From NCBI RefSeq assembly GCF_020524585.1, contig NZ_JAIVLK010000004.1, positions 186,001 to 250,000 of the forward strand: a stretch of 64,000 nt of DNA, written 5' to 3'. Position 1 is the first letter of the stretch; every line of letters starts with the position of its first letter. Positions 45,399 through 54,163 of the stretch are shown here, piece after piece. This DNA comes from Celeribacter naphthalenivorans (lineage in GTDB: Bacteria; Pseudomonadota; Alphaproteobacteria; Rhodobacterales; Rhodobacteraceae). The notes beneath the pieces were generated by a model that saw nothing but the letters and a program-made list of their open reading frames with translations, had not been told where the DNA came from and did no database searches. The position numbers and the translations under genes were made by a program.

Positions 45399-46178
45399 CT
45401 AGAGCAACCCGGTCAAAAGCCAGAAGCCACCGGTGAAATGCACCGTGAGCACAAAGGCATAACAGGACATCACCAAAAGCGCCTGATTGTGGGTCAGGCG
45501 TTCTTGTGCCGGGCGGCGGCGATGCAACAGGCTTTGGAAACCGGCGGCGGCGAGGATCGCCATGGCGATGGAGTGATCGCGCAAAGCGGCGGAGGCAAAG
45601 GCAGCACTCATAAAGAGGGTCACGAAGGTCCGCATCTGCGGCCAGAAGGCGTCGGAGACACTTTGCACCACACGCCCGCCACCAAAGGGCAAAAACGGCA
45701 GGAGCATCAGGAAATTGAACGAGCCCAGCATGATCGCCATGACGCGCAGCACATTGGCACTCTCCGGGGCGATGGGGGCCAGCACATGAAACAGGCCAAA
45801 GCCGATGATCATCGGCGGGATCGCAAGTGCGGGCGCATAAAGCGCAGCAAAGCTTTCCTCAAGCGCGTGATCGAAAGGCCGGTCGGAGCGGGGTGCGGCC
45901 ATGAAGGGCAGGGGCACGAGGCGCACGCGGGCGACGTCATGGCCGATGATGCGCACTGCCAGAGCCGAGCCGATCTCATGCAAAAGCACCGCGAGGACAA
46001 AGCCAAAGCCGAACATCGGCGAGGTCAGAGTGGCCACCGCGACCGTGATGACAAAGCCGATGAGCACGCCCACACCATTGAACCCGCTGGCCCGGATATG
46101 CCCCTCGGTCGGGGCCGGGCTGGTCACAAGCGGCAGGGCCATGAGGCCGAGGGCAAGGGCGAGCAAGAGAAAGATCAT
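45399..46178 (-). CDS. M50-like membrane protein with degenerate protease motif
   Basis: A 259-residue membrane protein with six or seven hydrophobic segments, arranged like site-2 proteases. The place of the zinc motif HExxH is taken by HEIGS (residues 67-71), so the second histidine is serine. The distal motif, normally N-x-x-P-x-x-P-x-D-G, is NFLMLLPFLPFGGG (155-168) and lacks the aspartate. It therefore looks like an inactive relative of M50 peptidases, perhaps a binding or regulatory protein. ATG 46178 begins the first membrane helix; the frame is open to 46337. Confidence 0.75.
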   Translation of the reverse strand: MIFLLLALALGLMALPLVTSPAPTEGHIRASGFNGVGVLIGFVITVAVATLTSPMFGFGFVLAVLLHEIGSALAVRIIGHDVARVRLVPLPFMAAPRSDRPFDHALEESFAALYAPALAIPPMIIGFGLFHVLAPIAPESANVLRVMAIMLGSFNFLMLLPFLPFGGGRVVQSVSDAFWPQMRTFVTLFMSAAFASAALRDHSIAMAILAAAGFQSLLHRRRPAQERLTHNQALLVMSCYAFVLTVHFTGGFWLLTGLL

Positions 46179-46432
46179 CGGTGAGTCGGACCGCGCGTTC
46201 GAATAATATTTGAGGTTTTGATGGGTCTTAAATGTGGCGACAATGTGGCACAGAGGGCTGCGCGGCGCGAACTTCGGCGCGCAGAACGCAGTGTTTCCGC
46301 AGCCGCAACATTGCGATCGGCACCACCTTCGTGGCAACAGTGGCGGGCAAAAAACAGCTGCGCTTTGTCAGGACGCTTGCCTGACCGCGCGAAGGCTCTA
46401 CCCTGTGCAAAAAACAGTGGCTGGAGGCCCGG

Positions 46433-47053
46433 ATGAACAGCACGGTGGAAAAACTCCGCGAAAGCCTGCGGGATTTGCAACTTCAGCTCGAAAAAGAGGC
46501 CCATGAGGCCCGCGAACGGTTCCAATATCGGTTGTCGAACGGGCGTGTGATCTTCGAAGAAGAGGCCCGCAAACGCGGTCGTCTCCTGCGCGTCCGCTGG
46601 TCGGTCTTTTTGCGCCGCGCTCGGCCCTGGGAAATCGTCACAGCACCGGTTATCTACGGGTTGATCATCCCTTTTGCCCTGATGGACCTTTTTGTGACGG
46701 TCTATCAAGCGATCTGTTTTCCGGTCTACGGCATCCCAAAGGTCGAACGTAAAAAATACATCGCCGTCGACCGGCACAAACTGACCTATCTCAACTTCAT
46801 GCAGAAACTGAACTGTGTCTATTGCGGCTATTGCAATGGGCTTTTGGCCTATGTCCGCGAGGTGGCGGGGCGCACGGAATATTACTGGTGCCCGATCAAA
46901 CACGCGCGCAACCTGCCGGACCGGCACGAGCAATATCAACATTTCCTCGAATTCGGAGATGGTGAGGCGTGGGATGAGAAATTCATCGAAATGAAGGGCC
47001 GCGCGCGGGCCTGTGAAAGCTGCGACAGCTGCGGGCCGGGGGGCTGTCACTGA
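46433..47053 (+). CDS. Conserved Cys-rich membrane-associated protein
   Basis: A 206-residue protein of unknown function. Residues 1-60 form a charged coiled coil-like region. One or two membrane segments follow (about 69-97, APVIYGLIIPFALMDLFVTV). The C-terminal part carries CVYCGYCNG, WCPIKH and, at the very end, CESCDSCGPGGCH. These are likely metal or Fe-S ligands. I believe similar proteins are widespread in proteobacteria without an assigned function. It is divergent from the M50-like gene. Confidence 0.78.
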   Translation: MNSTVEKLRESLRDLQLQLEKEAHEARERFQYRLSNGRVIFEEEARKRGRLLRVRWSVFLRRARPWEIVTAPVIYGLIIPFALMDLFVTVYQAICFPVYGIPKVERKKYIAVDRHKLTYLNFMQKLNCVYCGYCNGLLAYVREVAGRTEYYWCPIKHARNLPDRHEQYQHFLEFGDGEAWDEKFIEMKGRARACESCDSCGPGGCH

Positions 47054-47074
47054 GAGGGTCTAAAGGTGCACTTG

Positions 47075-47962
47075 TCAGGCGGCGGTGCAGTCGCTCGCCC
47101 TTGTAATATGCTGAAACACGGGCCGCTCTTCAGGATCTACAAAAAGGCTTTCGACCGATCCACCCGCATGAAGTGCCGGACCGAAACTGTCCAACGGGCA
47201 TATCCAGTCATCTAAGATGTCACCGTCGAAGTAATCGGCGGTCAATTCCGAGTTATAGACGACATAGTGATAGGTCAGCCTGTCCTCCGACGCGAGGATA
47301 CGTACCAAAAGCACTCCAGGCTCCGCGTCCGCCGGAAGCGAATCCGCAAGGTTCATGGCAACATGCCGGAAATAATGTTCAACGCCGAGTTTCTTCACCC
47401 ACATCGCATCAAATTGCAGGGTTTCCCCGCCTTCAAGCGGTCTAAGTTCGGCCGTTACAAGAGAGTTGCCAAGACCCTTGCCCACCCCCCAGATCAAGAG
47501 CCCCATGACCACGAGGGCCGAAGAACCCTGCGCTAGTTTTGGGTTTTTCTCAGCGGCCTTTTGGGCCGCGCCCGCCTTGAACAGCATGTAGAACACGCCG
47601 AAAGGCACGAAAAGCACGAAGGTGCGTTTGCGGCTGCCGCAGAGGTCGCGGGATCGCGCCTGAGCGATCATGCTCATAAGCACACCGGACAGAGTAAGCC
47701 CCAAGAGGTAAGATGGCATCAGGAGGGAGAGCCAGCCGGTCGCAAAGGCTCGGCCGGCCCAAAGGAAACTGCTTTCATTCAGATTGATTAGAACGACGAT
47801 GCTGGCCAGAGCGAGAAAGAATTTTGCGCGCCCCATAGGCGCAAGATGCTTGCCGATCCCCAAGGCCCATGCCAGCAAACCCGATGCGATCAAAAGGGCA
47901 TATGCGCCGAGCATGATGGCGCTTGGAGTCTGATAGGTCATCCAAATGTAAAATGCGTACAT
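47075..47962 (-). CDS. Hypothetical membrane protein
   Basis: A 295-residue protein with four hydrophobic segments in the first 175 residues. A soluble C-terminal half (about 185-295) follows, with strand-like parts and an acidic stretch (SELTADYFDGDILDDWICP). No family is recognised. The start ATG 47962 has only a weak ribosome-binding site; the frame is open to 48046. The C-terminal half may lie in the periplasm. It is convergent with the Cys-rich membrane protein. Confidence 0.65.
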   Translation of the reverse strand: MYAFYIWMTYQTPSAIMLGAYALLIASGLLAWALGIGKHLAPMGRAKFFLALASIVVLINLNESSFLWAGRAFATGWLSLLMPSYLLGLTLSGVLMSMIAQARSRDLCGSRKRTFVLFVPFGVFYMLFKAGAAQKAAEKNPKLAQGSSALVVMGLLIWGVGKGLGNSLVTAELRPLEGGETLQFDAMWVKKLGVEHYFRHVAMNLADSLPADAEPGVLLVRILASEDRLTYHYVVYNSELTADYFDGDILDDWICPLDSFGPALHAGGSVESLFVDPEERPVFQHITRASDCTAA

Positions 47963-48090
47963 GGCAGAAAGGCTTTTCTGATGGCAACAAATATTCAGGG
48001 AATTGTGTCTTTGCGACGCAGGCAAGGCAATCCTTACGGCTGACAAAACAGGCCTCGTATCAAATACGACACAGCCGCCCGATCATCCGC

Positions 48091-48678
48091 TCAGCGCAAC
48101 TCTTCCAGCGGCGTCCAGCCGAATTCCAGCGCGCGGCTTTTGAGATCAAAGGCAAAGGCATTGCCGCCGCCCGCCGGCTGATCGGCGCTGCGCGAAATCG
48201 GCGCGTCCGTGAGCGACAGCATCAACAACGTGCCGACGCCTCCGTGGCCGCAGATCAGAATGTCGCCCGCCTCGTCGTGCCCCGCGTGCCCCGCAAGTGC
48301 TGTTTCCACCGCGTGGACAGTGCGGGTCTGGGCGTGGCGTGCGGGTTCCCAGCCACGGATGCTCTCGTCGGGATGTGCGAAAAAGGCGTCCGCCATGGCC
48401 TCGAACTCCTCGGGCGGCAGGAAGCCCGTCGCGGAGCGGTCGTTTTCATGCAGCGCGGACCAGGCGGTCAGCGGCAGGGATTTGGCCTCGGCAAAATGCG
48501 CGGCGGTTTCCATCGCTTTGTTCTCGGATGAACTGACGATGCGGGTGACGTTTTGATGCCATAAAGACAGTAAAGCCGCCTCCAATCGGAGACGGCCTGT
48601 GTGATTGAGACCCCAGCGGGGGACGGGCACCTCCCTGTCCAGCGCGATTTGCGGATGGGACAGGTAGAAAACCCGCAT
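48091..48678 (-). CDS. Histidine phosphatase family protein
   Basis: A 195-residue phosphoglycerate mutase-like protein. The RHG motif appears as YLSHPQ (residues 5-10), so the arginine is replaced by serine while the phospho-accepting histidine remains. VSSSENKAMETA, ALHENDRS and the second histidine in ICGHGGVGT are present. Activity as a phosphatase is possible but the altered RHG makes it uncertain. Its ATG overlaps the fabI stop (TGATG), so it belongs to the fab operon. Confidence 0.8.
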   Translation of the reverse strand: MRVFYLSHPQIALDREVPVPRWGLNHTGRLRLEAALLSLWHQNVTRIVSSSENKAMETAAHFAEAKSLPLTAWSALHENDRSATGFLPPEEFEAMADAFFAHPDESIRGWEPARHAQTRTVHAVETALAGHAGHDEAGDILICGHGGVGTLLMLSLTDAPISRSADQPAGGGNAFAFDLKSRALEFGWTPLEELR

Positions 48679-49466
48679 CAGAGATTTTCGATCCGGGGCA
48701 TGCCCATGATGTGATAGCCACCATCGACGCGGATGATCTCGCCGGTGGTGAAAGCGCCACCGTCAGAGGCCAGATAGACCGCCGTGGCACCGACCGCTTC
48801 GAGCGTCGCGTTGGACTGCATCGGCGCGTTTTGTTCGGCGTGCTTATACGTCCGGCGCGCGCCGCCGATGGCGGAGCCTGCGAGCGTTTTCATCGGGCCG
48901 GGGGAGATCGCGTTGACGCGGATGCCCTCGGGGCCGAGATCGTTGGCGAGGTAGCGCACGGAGGATTCGAGCGCCGCCTTGGCCACGCCCATCACGTTGT
49001 AATTCGGCACGACCATGTTCGAGCCCTCAAAGGTCAACGTCATCAGGGTGCCGCCCTCGGTCATCAACTCGGACGCACGTTTGGCGACGTCGATGAAGCT
49101 GAAGCACGAGATGTGCAGCGAGTTCTTGAAATTCGCTTCGGTGGTGTCGCGGAACCGGCCCGTGAGTTCGGATTTGTCCGAATAGGCGATGGCGTGGACG
49201 ACGAAATCGAGCTTGCCCCATTTGTCTTTGAGGGCCGCGAAAGCCGCGTCCATCTGTTCGGGGTTGGTCACATCGACATCGACCATCGTGTCGGAGCCGA
49301 CGGAGCTTGCCAGCGGCTCAAGACGTTTGCCAAAGGCCTCGCCCTGATAGGTAAACGCCAGCTCCGCGCCTTCATCGGCACAGGCTTTCGCGATGCCCCA
49401 GGCAATGGAGCGCTCATTGGCGACGCCCATCACGAGCCCGCGTTTGCCTTTGAGAAGATCAGCCAT
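48678..49466 (-). CDS. fabI: Enoyl-[acyl-carrier-protein] reductase (NADH)
   Basis: FabI reduces trans-2-enoyl-ACP in the last step of each fatty-acid elongation cycle and is the triclosan target. The 262-residue protein shows LKGKRGLVMGVANERSIAWG at the cofactor site and the FabI-type Y-x6-K pair in NYNVMGVAKAALE. The length is typical. It follows fabB by nine bases in a leftward fabA-fabB-fabI-phosphatase operon. Confidence 0.95.
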   Translation of the reverse strand: MADLLKGKRGLVMGVANERSIAWGIAKACADEGAELAFTYQGEAFGKRLEPLASSVGSDTMVDVDVTNPEQMDAAFAALKDKWGKLDFVVHAIAYSDKSELTGRFRDTTEANFKNSLHISCFSFIDVAKRASELMTEGGTLMTLTFEGSNMVVPNYNVMGVAKAALESSVRYLANDLGPEGIRVNAISPGPMKTLAGSAIGGARRTYKHAEQNAPMQSNATLEAVGATAVYLASDGGAFTTGEIIRVDGGYHIMGMPRIENL

Positions 49467-49475
49467 CTGTGTCTC

Positions 49476-50705
49476 TTACCCCAGATATTTCGACAACAAC
49501 ATCGAGCCGTTGGTGCCGCCGAACCCGAAGGAGTTGGTCATCACCGTATCAAGGCCCGCATTTTCCACCAGTTTGGTGGCAATCTCACCCTCGTTGATCG
49601 CGGGATCAAGCGTCTCGACGTTGATCGAGGGGATGATGAAATCGTTCTGAAGCGCCAGCAAGCAATAGACCGCCTCTTGTGCGCCGGTCGCGCCCTGAGA
49701 GTGGCCGGTCATGGATTTCGTCGAGGAAATCACCGGGGTTTGACCTTCGCCGAACACTCGACGGACGGCTTCGACTTCGCCCACGTCGCCCACAGGCGTC
49801 GAGGTGCCATGCGCGTTGATGTAGCCGACCTTGCGGCCCTCTTCGAGGGTGGAGAGCGCCAGACGCATCGCGCGCTCGCCGCCTTCGCCGGAGGGCGCCA
49901 CCATGTCGGCGCCGTCGGAGGTGGCGGCAAAGCCGGTGACTTCGGCGTAGATTTTCGCACCGCGGGCTTTCGCGTGTTCCAGCTCTTCGAGCACCAGAAT
50001 GGCCCCGCCGCCGGAGATTACGAACCCATCGCGGTTCGCATCAAACGCGCGCGAGGCTTTCTCGGGCGTGTCGTTATATTTGGAGGACATCGCGCCCATG
50101 GCATCGAACAGGCAGGACAGGGTCCAGTCGAGTTCCTCGCCACCGCCCGCGAACATCACGTCCTGTTTGCCCATCATGATCTGCTCGGCGGCATTGCCGA
50201 TGCAGTGCAGGGAGGTCGAACAGGCCGAGGTGATCGAGTAGTTGATGCCCTTGATCTGATAGGCCGTCGCGAGGTTGGCGGAGATCGTCGACCCCATGCA
50301 TTTCGGAACCGCAAACGGCCCGACGCGCTTGGTGGACATCGATTTGAGCACAGACTGGTGCGCGGTGAACATGGCCGAGGTGGACGGACCACCGGAACCC
50401 GCAATCAGACCCGTGCGCGGGTTGATCACATCGCTCTCTTCGAGGCCGGAGTCCGCAATCGCCTGGTTCATCGCGATATAGGCATAGGCCGCACCCGGTC
50501 CCATGAACCGCAGCGCACGCTTGTCGACATGTTCTTTGATGTCAATGTCCACGGCGCCCGCGATTTGCGAGCGGAACCCGTATTCCTTCATGTCTTCATT
50601 GGCGGTGATGCCAGATTTGCCCGTTTTCAGAGAGGCAAGCACTTCTTCGGCATTCGTGCCGATGGAGGAGACGATCCCGAGACCTGTGACGACGACGCGA
50701 CGCAT
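49476..50705 (-). CDS. fabB: 3-oxoacyl-[acyl-carrier-protein] synthase I
   Basis: FabB condenses malonyl-ACP with acyl-ACP and is needed to elongate unsaturated acyl chains. The 409-residue protein begins with RRVVVTGLGIVSSIG and has the catalytic cysteine in TSACSTSLHCIG and histidines in NAHGTSTPVGD and TGHSQGATGA. The end motif NSFGFGGTNG is intact. Pairing with fabA identifies it as FabB rather than FabF. Confidence 0.95.
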   Translation of the reverse strand: MRRVVVTGLGIVSSIGTNAEEVLASLKTGKSGITANEDMKEYGFRSQIAGAVDIDIKEHVDKRALRFMGPGAAYAYIAMNQAIADSGLEESDVINPRTGLIAGSGGPSTSAMFTAHQSVLKSMSTKRVGPFAVPKCMGSTISANLATAYQIKGINYSITSACSTSLHCIGNAAEQIMMGKQDVMFAGGGEELDWTLSCLFDAMGAMSSKYNDTPEKASRAFDANRDGFVISGGGAILVLEELEHAKARGAKIYAEVTGFAATSDGADMVAPSGEGGERAMRLALSTLEEGRKVGYINAHGTSTPVGDVGEVEAVRRVFGEGQTPVISSTKSMTGHSQGATGAQEAVYCLLALQNDFIIPSINVETLDPAINEGEIATKLVENAGLDTVMTNSFGFGGTNGSMLLSKYLG

Positions 50706-50745
50706 GGGCGTATTCCTTTTGTTTGAGTTCGACTGTGTCCTGAGA

Positions 50746-51255
50746 TCAGCTCTCGGACAGCGCGACTTTCATATCCTTGACCTGATAGATCACTTCGCCG
50801 TCTGCTTCGACGATGCCGTCCGCGACGCCCATGGTCAGGCGGCGGGTCTGGATCGCCTTGGTGAAGTCGATCTTATAGGTCAGCATTTTGCGGTCCGGGC
50901 GGACCATGCCGGTGAGTTTCACTTCGCCAACGCCAAGCGCATAGCCGCGCCCCTGCCAGCCGCGCCAGCCGAGGTTGAAGCCGGTGAGCTGCCACAACCC
51001 ATCGAGGCCGAGACAGCCGGGCATGATCGGGTTGCCGGGGAAGTGGCACTCGAAGAACCACAGATCGGGCGTGATGTCGAATTCCGCGATCACGTGACCT
51101 TTGCCATGCGCGCCGCCATCGCCGGAGATCTCCGTGATGCGGTCCATCATCAGCATCGGCGGCGCCGGAAGCTGGGCGTTGCCCGGCCCGAACAGCTCAC
51201 CGGCTGCGCATTTCAAAAGGTCTTCTTTCGTGAAGCTCGTCGGATAATCTGCCAT
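50746..51255 (-). CDS. fabA: 3-hydroxydecanoyl-[acyl-carrier-protein] dehydratase/isomerase
   Basis: FabA dehydrates 3-hydroxydecanoyl-ACP and isomerises it to the cis-3 form, the branch point of anaerobic unsaturated fatty-acid synthesis. The 169-residue length is typical. The catalytic histidine and aspartate are in [13 protein letters not shown] and [13 protein letters not shown]. It heads the leftward fab operon, divergent from the iron regulator gene irr. Confidence 0.95.
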   Translation of the reverse strand: MADYPTSFTKEDLLKCAAGELFGPGNAQLPAPPMLMMDRITEISGDGGAHGKGHVIAEFDITPDLWFFECHFPGNPIMPGCLGLDGLWQLTGFNLGWRGWQGRGYALGVGEVKLTGMVRPDRKMLTYKIDFTKAIQTRRLTMGVADGIVEADGEVIYQVKDMKVALSES

Positions 51256-51462
51256 CGGTCTGCGCTCTGCCTTCTACATCTCTTTAAGTCGCACCCCCTC
51301 TATCACCCGGTGCCCCGCGCGTGCAAGGCGCAAGAGAAGAGGTCGCACTCATGGTTTCGCGCCATGATATAAGGGTTTTGATCCAACGTGTAAGGGATTT
51401 CCGATTGAATTTCGCATTCCTTTTCCCCTATATTCGCCTCTGTACCCAGGAAATGAACGCAC

Positions 51463-51897
51463 ATGACCCAGATCGCAGACACAGAAATTCGCCGTGGTGA
51501 GGCTTGGTTGGCCGGGGGCGGCGTGCGCCCGACGCGTCAACGCGTGGCGCTGGCCACGCTTTTGGTCGGCGACGGGCATGACCGCCATGTGACCGCCGAA
51601 AGCCTGTTCGAAGCCGCGCAGGATGCTGGCGAAAAAGTGTCTCTGGCCACGGTCTACAACACGCTGCGCGCCTTTTGTCAGGCCGGTCTGATGCAAGAGG
51701 TCACGGTCGATGGCACCCGCAGCTATTTCGACACCAATATGGACGAGCACCCGCATTTCTTCTGGGAAGACAATGGCGAGCTGACCGATGCGCCGTCTGA
51801 ACAGCTCAAGATCGAACGCCTGCCTGTCGCGCCCGAAGGCATGGAGATCGCCTCCGTCGATGTGGTGATCCGCCTGCGTCCGAAGGCCAAACACTGA
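51463..51897 (+). CDS. irr: Fur-family iron response regulator Irr
   Basis: A 144-residue Fur-like protein whose length and sequence fit Irr of Rhodobacteraceae, which represses heme and iron-using genes when iron is low. The winged-helix part (VRPTRQRVALATLL to SLATVYNTLRAF) is followed by a short dimerisation domain with DEHPHFF as the conserved metal/heme-site segment. The longer Fur C-terminal cysteine motifs are absent. The gene is divergent from fabA, an arrangement often seen in this family of bacteria. Confidence 0.88.
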   Translation: MTQIADTEIRRGEAWLAGGGVRPTRQRVALATLLVGDGHDRHVTAESLFEAAQDAGEKVSLATVYNTLRAFCQAGLMQEVTVDGTRSYFDTNMDEHPHFFWEDNGELTDAPSEQLKIERLPVAPEGMEIASVDVVIRLRPKAKH

Positions 51898-51920
51898 GCT
51901 TTTCACGTTTTGCCCAGCTT

Positions 51921-52277
51921 TTGATCGGTGCTGTCCTTTGCGCCGTGCCGGGGCTTTGTGTCGCGCAGAGCATGGGGCAGGGGGCTTTGCCTGTCCGTTT
52001 CGATCCTGAGCGTTTCGATGAGACCTCCGAAGACGACCAATTCCATGTGTTCTTCACGGATCGTGAGTTGCTGGCCGATGAGACATGGTATGTGGTGGGC
52101 CGCTGCCAGACGGCGCCTGAACCGGCGTCCTTGACGGTGGTTGCTTTCGCGCATCTGGCCGACACGACGGTCTATCTCACGTCTTATGGCTATACTGCCG
52201 ACCGCCAGGTCTGTGTCGTCAATCCCGATGATGCCCCGCCCGCCTTTTGGCGCGCGTATGAGAAAAGGACGCCTTGA
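51921..52277 (+). CDS. Small secreted hypothetical protein
   Basis: A 118-residue protein with a short signal peptide (cleavage near CVA-QS, residue 16) and a mature part of about 100 residues with two cysteines (VGRCQTAP and DRQVCVVN). It probably starts at TTG 51921; the frame has no ATG, and CTG 51894 overlapping the irr stop is an alternative that gives a longer signal peptide. It overlaps the tag start by one base (TGATG), so it is cotranscribed. Family not recognised. Confidence 0.65.
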   Translation: MIGAVLCAVPGLCVAQSMGQGALPVRFDPERFDETSEDDQFHVFFTDRELLADETWYVVGRCQTAPEPASLTVVAFAHLADTTVYLTSYGYTADRQVCVVNPDDAPPAFWRAYEKRTP

Positions 52278-52885
52278 TGGTTTTTATCGGTGAAGATGGG
52301 CAAAGCCGCTGTTCCTGGTGCGCCAGCGACCCGGAATATATCCGCTACCATGACGAGGAATGGGGCTATCCGGTGTCCGATGACACACGCCTCTTCGAGA
52401 AAATCTGTCTCGAGGGCTTTCAGTCGGGCCTGTCGTGGTGGACGATCTTGCAAAAGCGCGAGAACTTTCGCGCGGCCTTTGAGGGCTTCGATTTTCACAA
52501 GGTCGCCCAATTCGATCAGAGCGACATTGAGCGGCTGTTGCAAGACAAAGGCATCGTGCGCCACCGTGGCAAGATCGCGGCCACGATCAACAATGCCGCC
52601 CGCGCCATCGAGATGCAGGCAGACTTCGGCAGTCTGGCCGCGTTTTTCTGGCGCTATGAAGGCCGCGAAGAGGCGCTGCACATCGAGGGCGTGCCCTCGG
52701 TCACAGAGACCTCGAAGCGCCTGTCGAAAGACTTGAAAAAACGCGGCTGGAACTTTGTCGGGCCGACCACCTGCTATGCCTTCATGCAGGCGATGGGGTT
52801 GGTGAACGATCATCACCCGGACTGCGCGCATCACGCCAATGCCGAAGCCCTGCGCGCTGCTTTCACGCCGCCTGCGGTGGCCTGA
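52277..52885 (+). CDS. tag: DNA-3-methyladenine glycosylase I
   Basis: Tag removes 3-methyladenine from alkylated DNA. The 202-residue protein opens with RCSWCASDPEYIRYHDEEWG, containing two of the zinc ligands and the substrate-pocket glutamate, and ends with the His/Cys zinc segment NDHHPDCAHH. The GLSWWTILQKRENFR helix-hairpin region is typical. It follows the small secreted protein with overlapping stop and start. Confidence 0.93.
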   Translation: MVFIGEDGQSRCSWCASDPEYIRYHDEEWGYPVSDDTRLFEKICLEGFQSGLSWWTILQKRENFRAAFEGFDFHKVAQFDQSDIERLLQDKGIVRHRGKIAATINNAARAIEMQADFGSLAAFFWRYEGREEALHIEGVPSVTETSKRLSKDLKKRGWNFVGPTTCYAFMQAMGLVNDHHPDCAHHANAEALRAAFTPPAVA

Positions 52886-52923
52886 GACGGCAATTCGTCA
52901 TCGAGCAATTCGACTAAGCTGGG

Positions 52924-53409
52924 TCATCGTGAGACATGCGAGGCCAGCCCCTTGAGCCAGGCACGCAGCGGCGCAGGATCAAACACGGCCAAGCCCGCCA
53001 ATGCCTGCGTCGCCACCATTAGCTCTGTGTCCCATGCCTGTCGTTCCGCTTCAACCGCCTCTGGTAAGGGCAGCGCGGCGGCGGCCTTGAGCATCTGGCG
53101 CAGCTCCTGAACGTCGCGCATCTGGCGAAAGGCCTCGATCATCGGGCGCGCCAGTCGCGGTTGATCTCTCCACGTCTGCTCGAAAAGGGCCGTGACCTTT
53201 TGCCCGGCGCCAAGGCATTCAAAGGCGACGCAGCCGCGATAGCCCCGCTCGGGCAATTGCGCATGGATCGCACAGGAAAACCCATCGAGATTGTGGCACG
53301 GTAGCCCCGCAGGCTTGTCATGGCCAAACATCTCGCCCGCATCGAACGCCAAAGCCATGCAGCACAGCGCGGCGCAGTTGGAACAGTCTGAGGCGAACTC
53401 TGAAGTCAT
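52924..53409 (-). CDS. Cys-rich conserved hypothetical protein
   Basis: A 161-residue protein with an N-terminal cysteine-rich region (CSNCAALCCMAL, then GLPCHNLDGFSCAIH and YRGCVAFEC) and a helical C-terminal part of about 90 residues. The cysteine pattern recalls the YkgJ-like zinc/iron cluster proteins. I know similar proteins only as hypothetical. ATG 53409 (MTSEFA) is the more likely start. It is convergent with tag. Confidence 0.75.
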   Translation of the reverse strand: MTSEFASDCSNCAALCCMALAFDAGEMFGHDKPAGLPCHNLDGFSCAIHAQLPERGYRGCVAFECLGAGQKVTALFEQTWRDQPRLARPMIEAFRQMRDVQELRQMLKAAAALPLPEAVEAERQAWDTELMVATQALAGLAVFDPAPLRAWLKGLASHVSR

Positions 53410-53443
53410 GCCGCCATTTGACGCCAAACAGACCTGTGATCAA

Positions 53444-53475
53444 TAAAAAAGGCGGCCCGCCCATCGCGCGCCGCC
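53444..53475 (-). terminator. Rho-independent terminator of the FKBP gene
   Basis: GGCGGC (53451-53456) pairs with GCCGCC (53470-53475). On the minus strand the hairpin is followed by TTTTTTATT. It lies 30 bases after the FKBP-type gene stop. Confidence 0.75.
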
Positions 53476-53504
53476 CTGTTTCCTTTGCTGAGCAAATACT
53501 CGGC

Positions 53505-53933
53505 TTAAACGATTTCCACCAACTCGATGGCAAAGGTCAGATCTTCGCCCGCCAGACGATGGTTGGCGTCGAGCGTCACTTCCTCGTCGGTCACTTCGAC
53601 GACGGTGACGGGGATCACCTGGCCCTGCGGCGACTGCATCTGAAGCTGAAGACCCACCTCGAGCGGGATTTCCGCCGGGATTTGCGCGCGCGGCACGGCC
53701 TGTTGCGCGTCGGGATGGCGCTGGCCATAGGCCTCATCGGCGACGGCGACGATGGTTTTCTTTTCGCCCACGGTCATGCCCGGCAGATGCTTATCCATGC
53801 CCGGAATGATCTGGCCGGAGCCAACGGTGAATTCCAGCGGGTCACGGCCCTCGGAGCTGTCAAAGACGGTGCCGTCCGCCAGCGTGCCGGTGTAGTGAAT
53901 GCGTACTTTGTCGCCCGATTTAACTTCGGTCAT
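53505..53933 (-). CDS. FKBP-type peptidyl-prolyl cis-trans isomerase (SlyD-like)
   Basis: A 142-residue cytoplasmic isomerase and chaperone-like protein. The FKBP core (DKVRIHYTGTLADGTVFDSS, then DPLEFTVGSGQIIPGMD) is interrupted by the insert-in-flap domain characteristic of SlyD (about residues 68-118) and closes with DANHRLAGEDLTFAIEL. The metal-binding histidine tail of E. coli SlyD is absent. It is followed by a terminator, so it is probably monocistronic. Confidence 0.9.
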   Translation of the reverse strand: MTEVKSGDKVRIHYTGTLADGTVFDSSEGRDPLEFTVGSGQIIPGMDKHLPGMTVGEKKTIVAVADEAYGQRHPDAQQAVPRAQIPAEIPLEVGLQLQMQSPQGQVIPVTVVEVTDEEVTLDANHRLAGEDLTFAIELVEIV

Positions 53934-54081
53934 GAAGGTGTCCTAACTGTTCGGGGTGAGTTTTTGGGGCCGCGTCTTTGCGGGTGCCCAATGACGATTG
54001 CGCGAGAGGATAGGCGGTGATCTGTGAAATGCAACCCGATGGCGGGAAAAAGCCGTAAAAGTCGTCATAATCGCTCGAATA

Positions 54082-54122
54082 GCATGTGAACGCGTTTTCG
54101 GGGAAAACGCTGCCTCACATGC
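54082..54122. repeat. Long interrupted inverted repeat in intergenic region
   Basis: GCATGTGA (54082-54089) pairs with TCACATGC (54115-54122), and inside it GCGTTTTC (54092-54099) pairs with GAAAACGC (54103-54110) around a three-base loop. This is a 16-bp, two-part stem. There is no T tract. It may be a structured RNA or a palindromic (REP-like) element; a related palindrome follows at 54164. Confidence 0.55.
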
Positions 54123-54163
54123 GGGTGTTTTAGAAACCTTGAGCAGATTGAGAGGGGGGGCAC

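Noticed and set aside
42946-45402. 818-codon plus-strand open frame across several hydrolase and transporter genes
   Set aside because: It is antisense to three leftward genes with intact catalytic motifs and shows no recognisable domain.
48711-50726. 671-codon plus-strand open frame across fabI and fabB
   Set aside because: It is the complementary-frame shadow of two highly conserved genes.
51256-51462. Iron control element (ICE) or Fur box between fabA and irr
   Set aside because: I looked for TTTAGAA...TTCTAAA-type and Fur-type inverted repeats and found none convincing.
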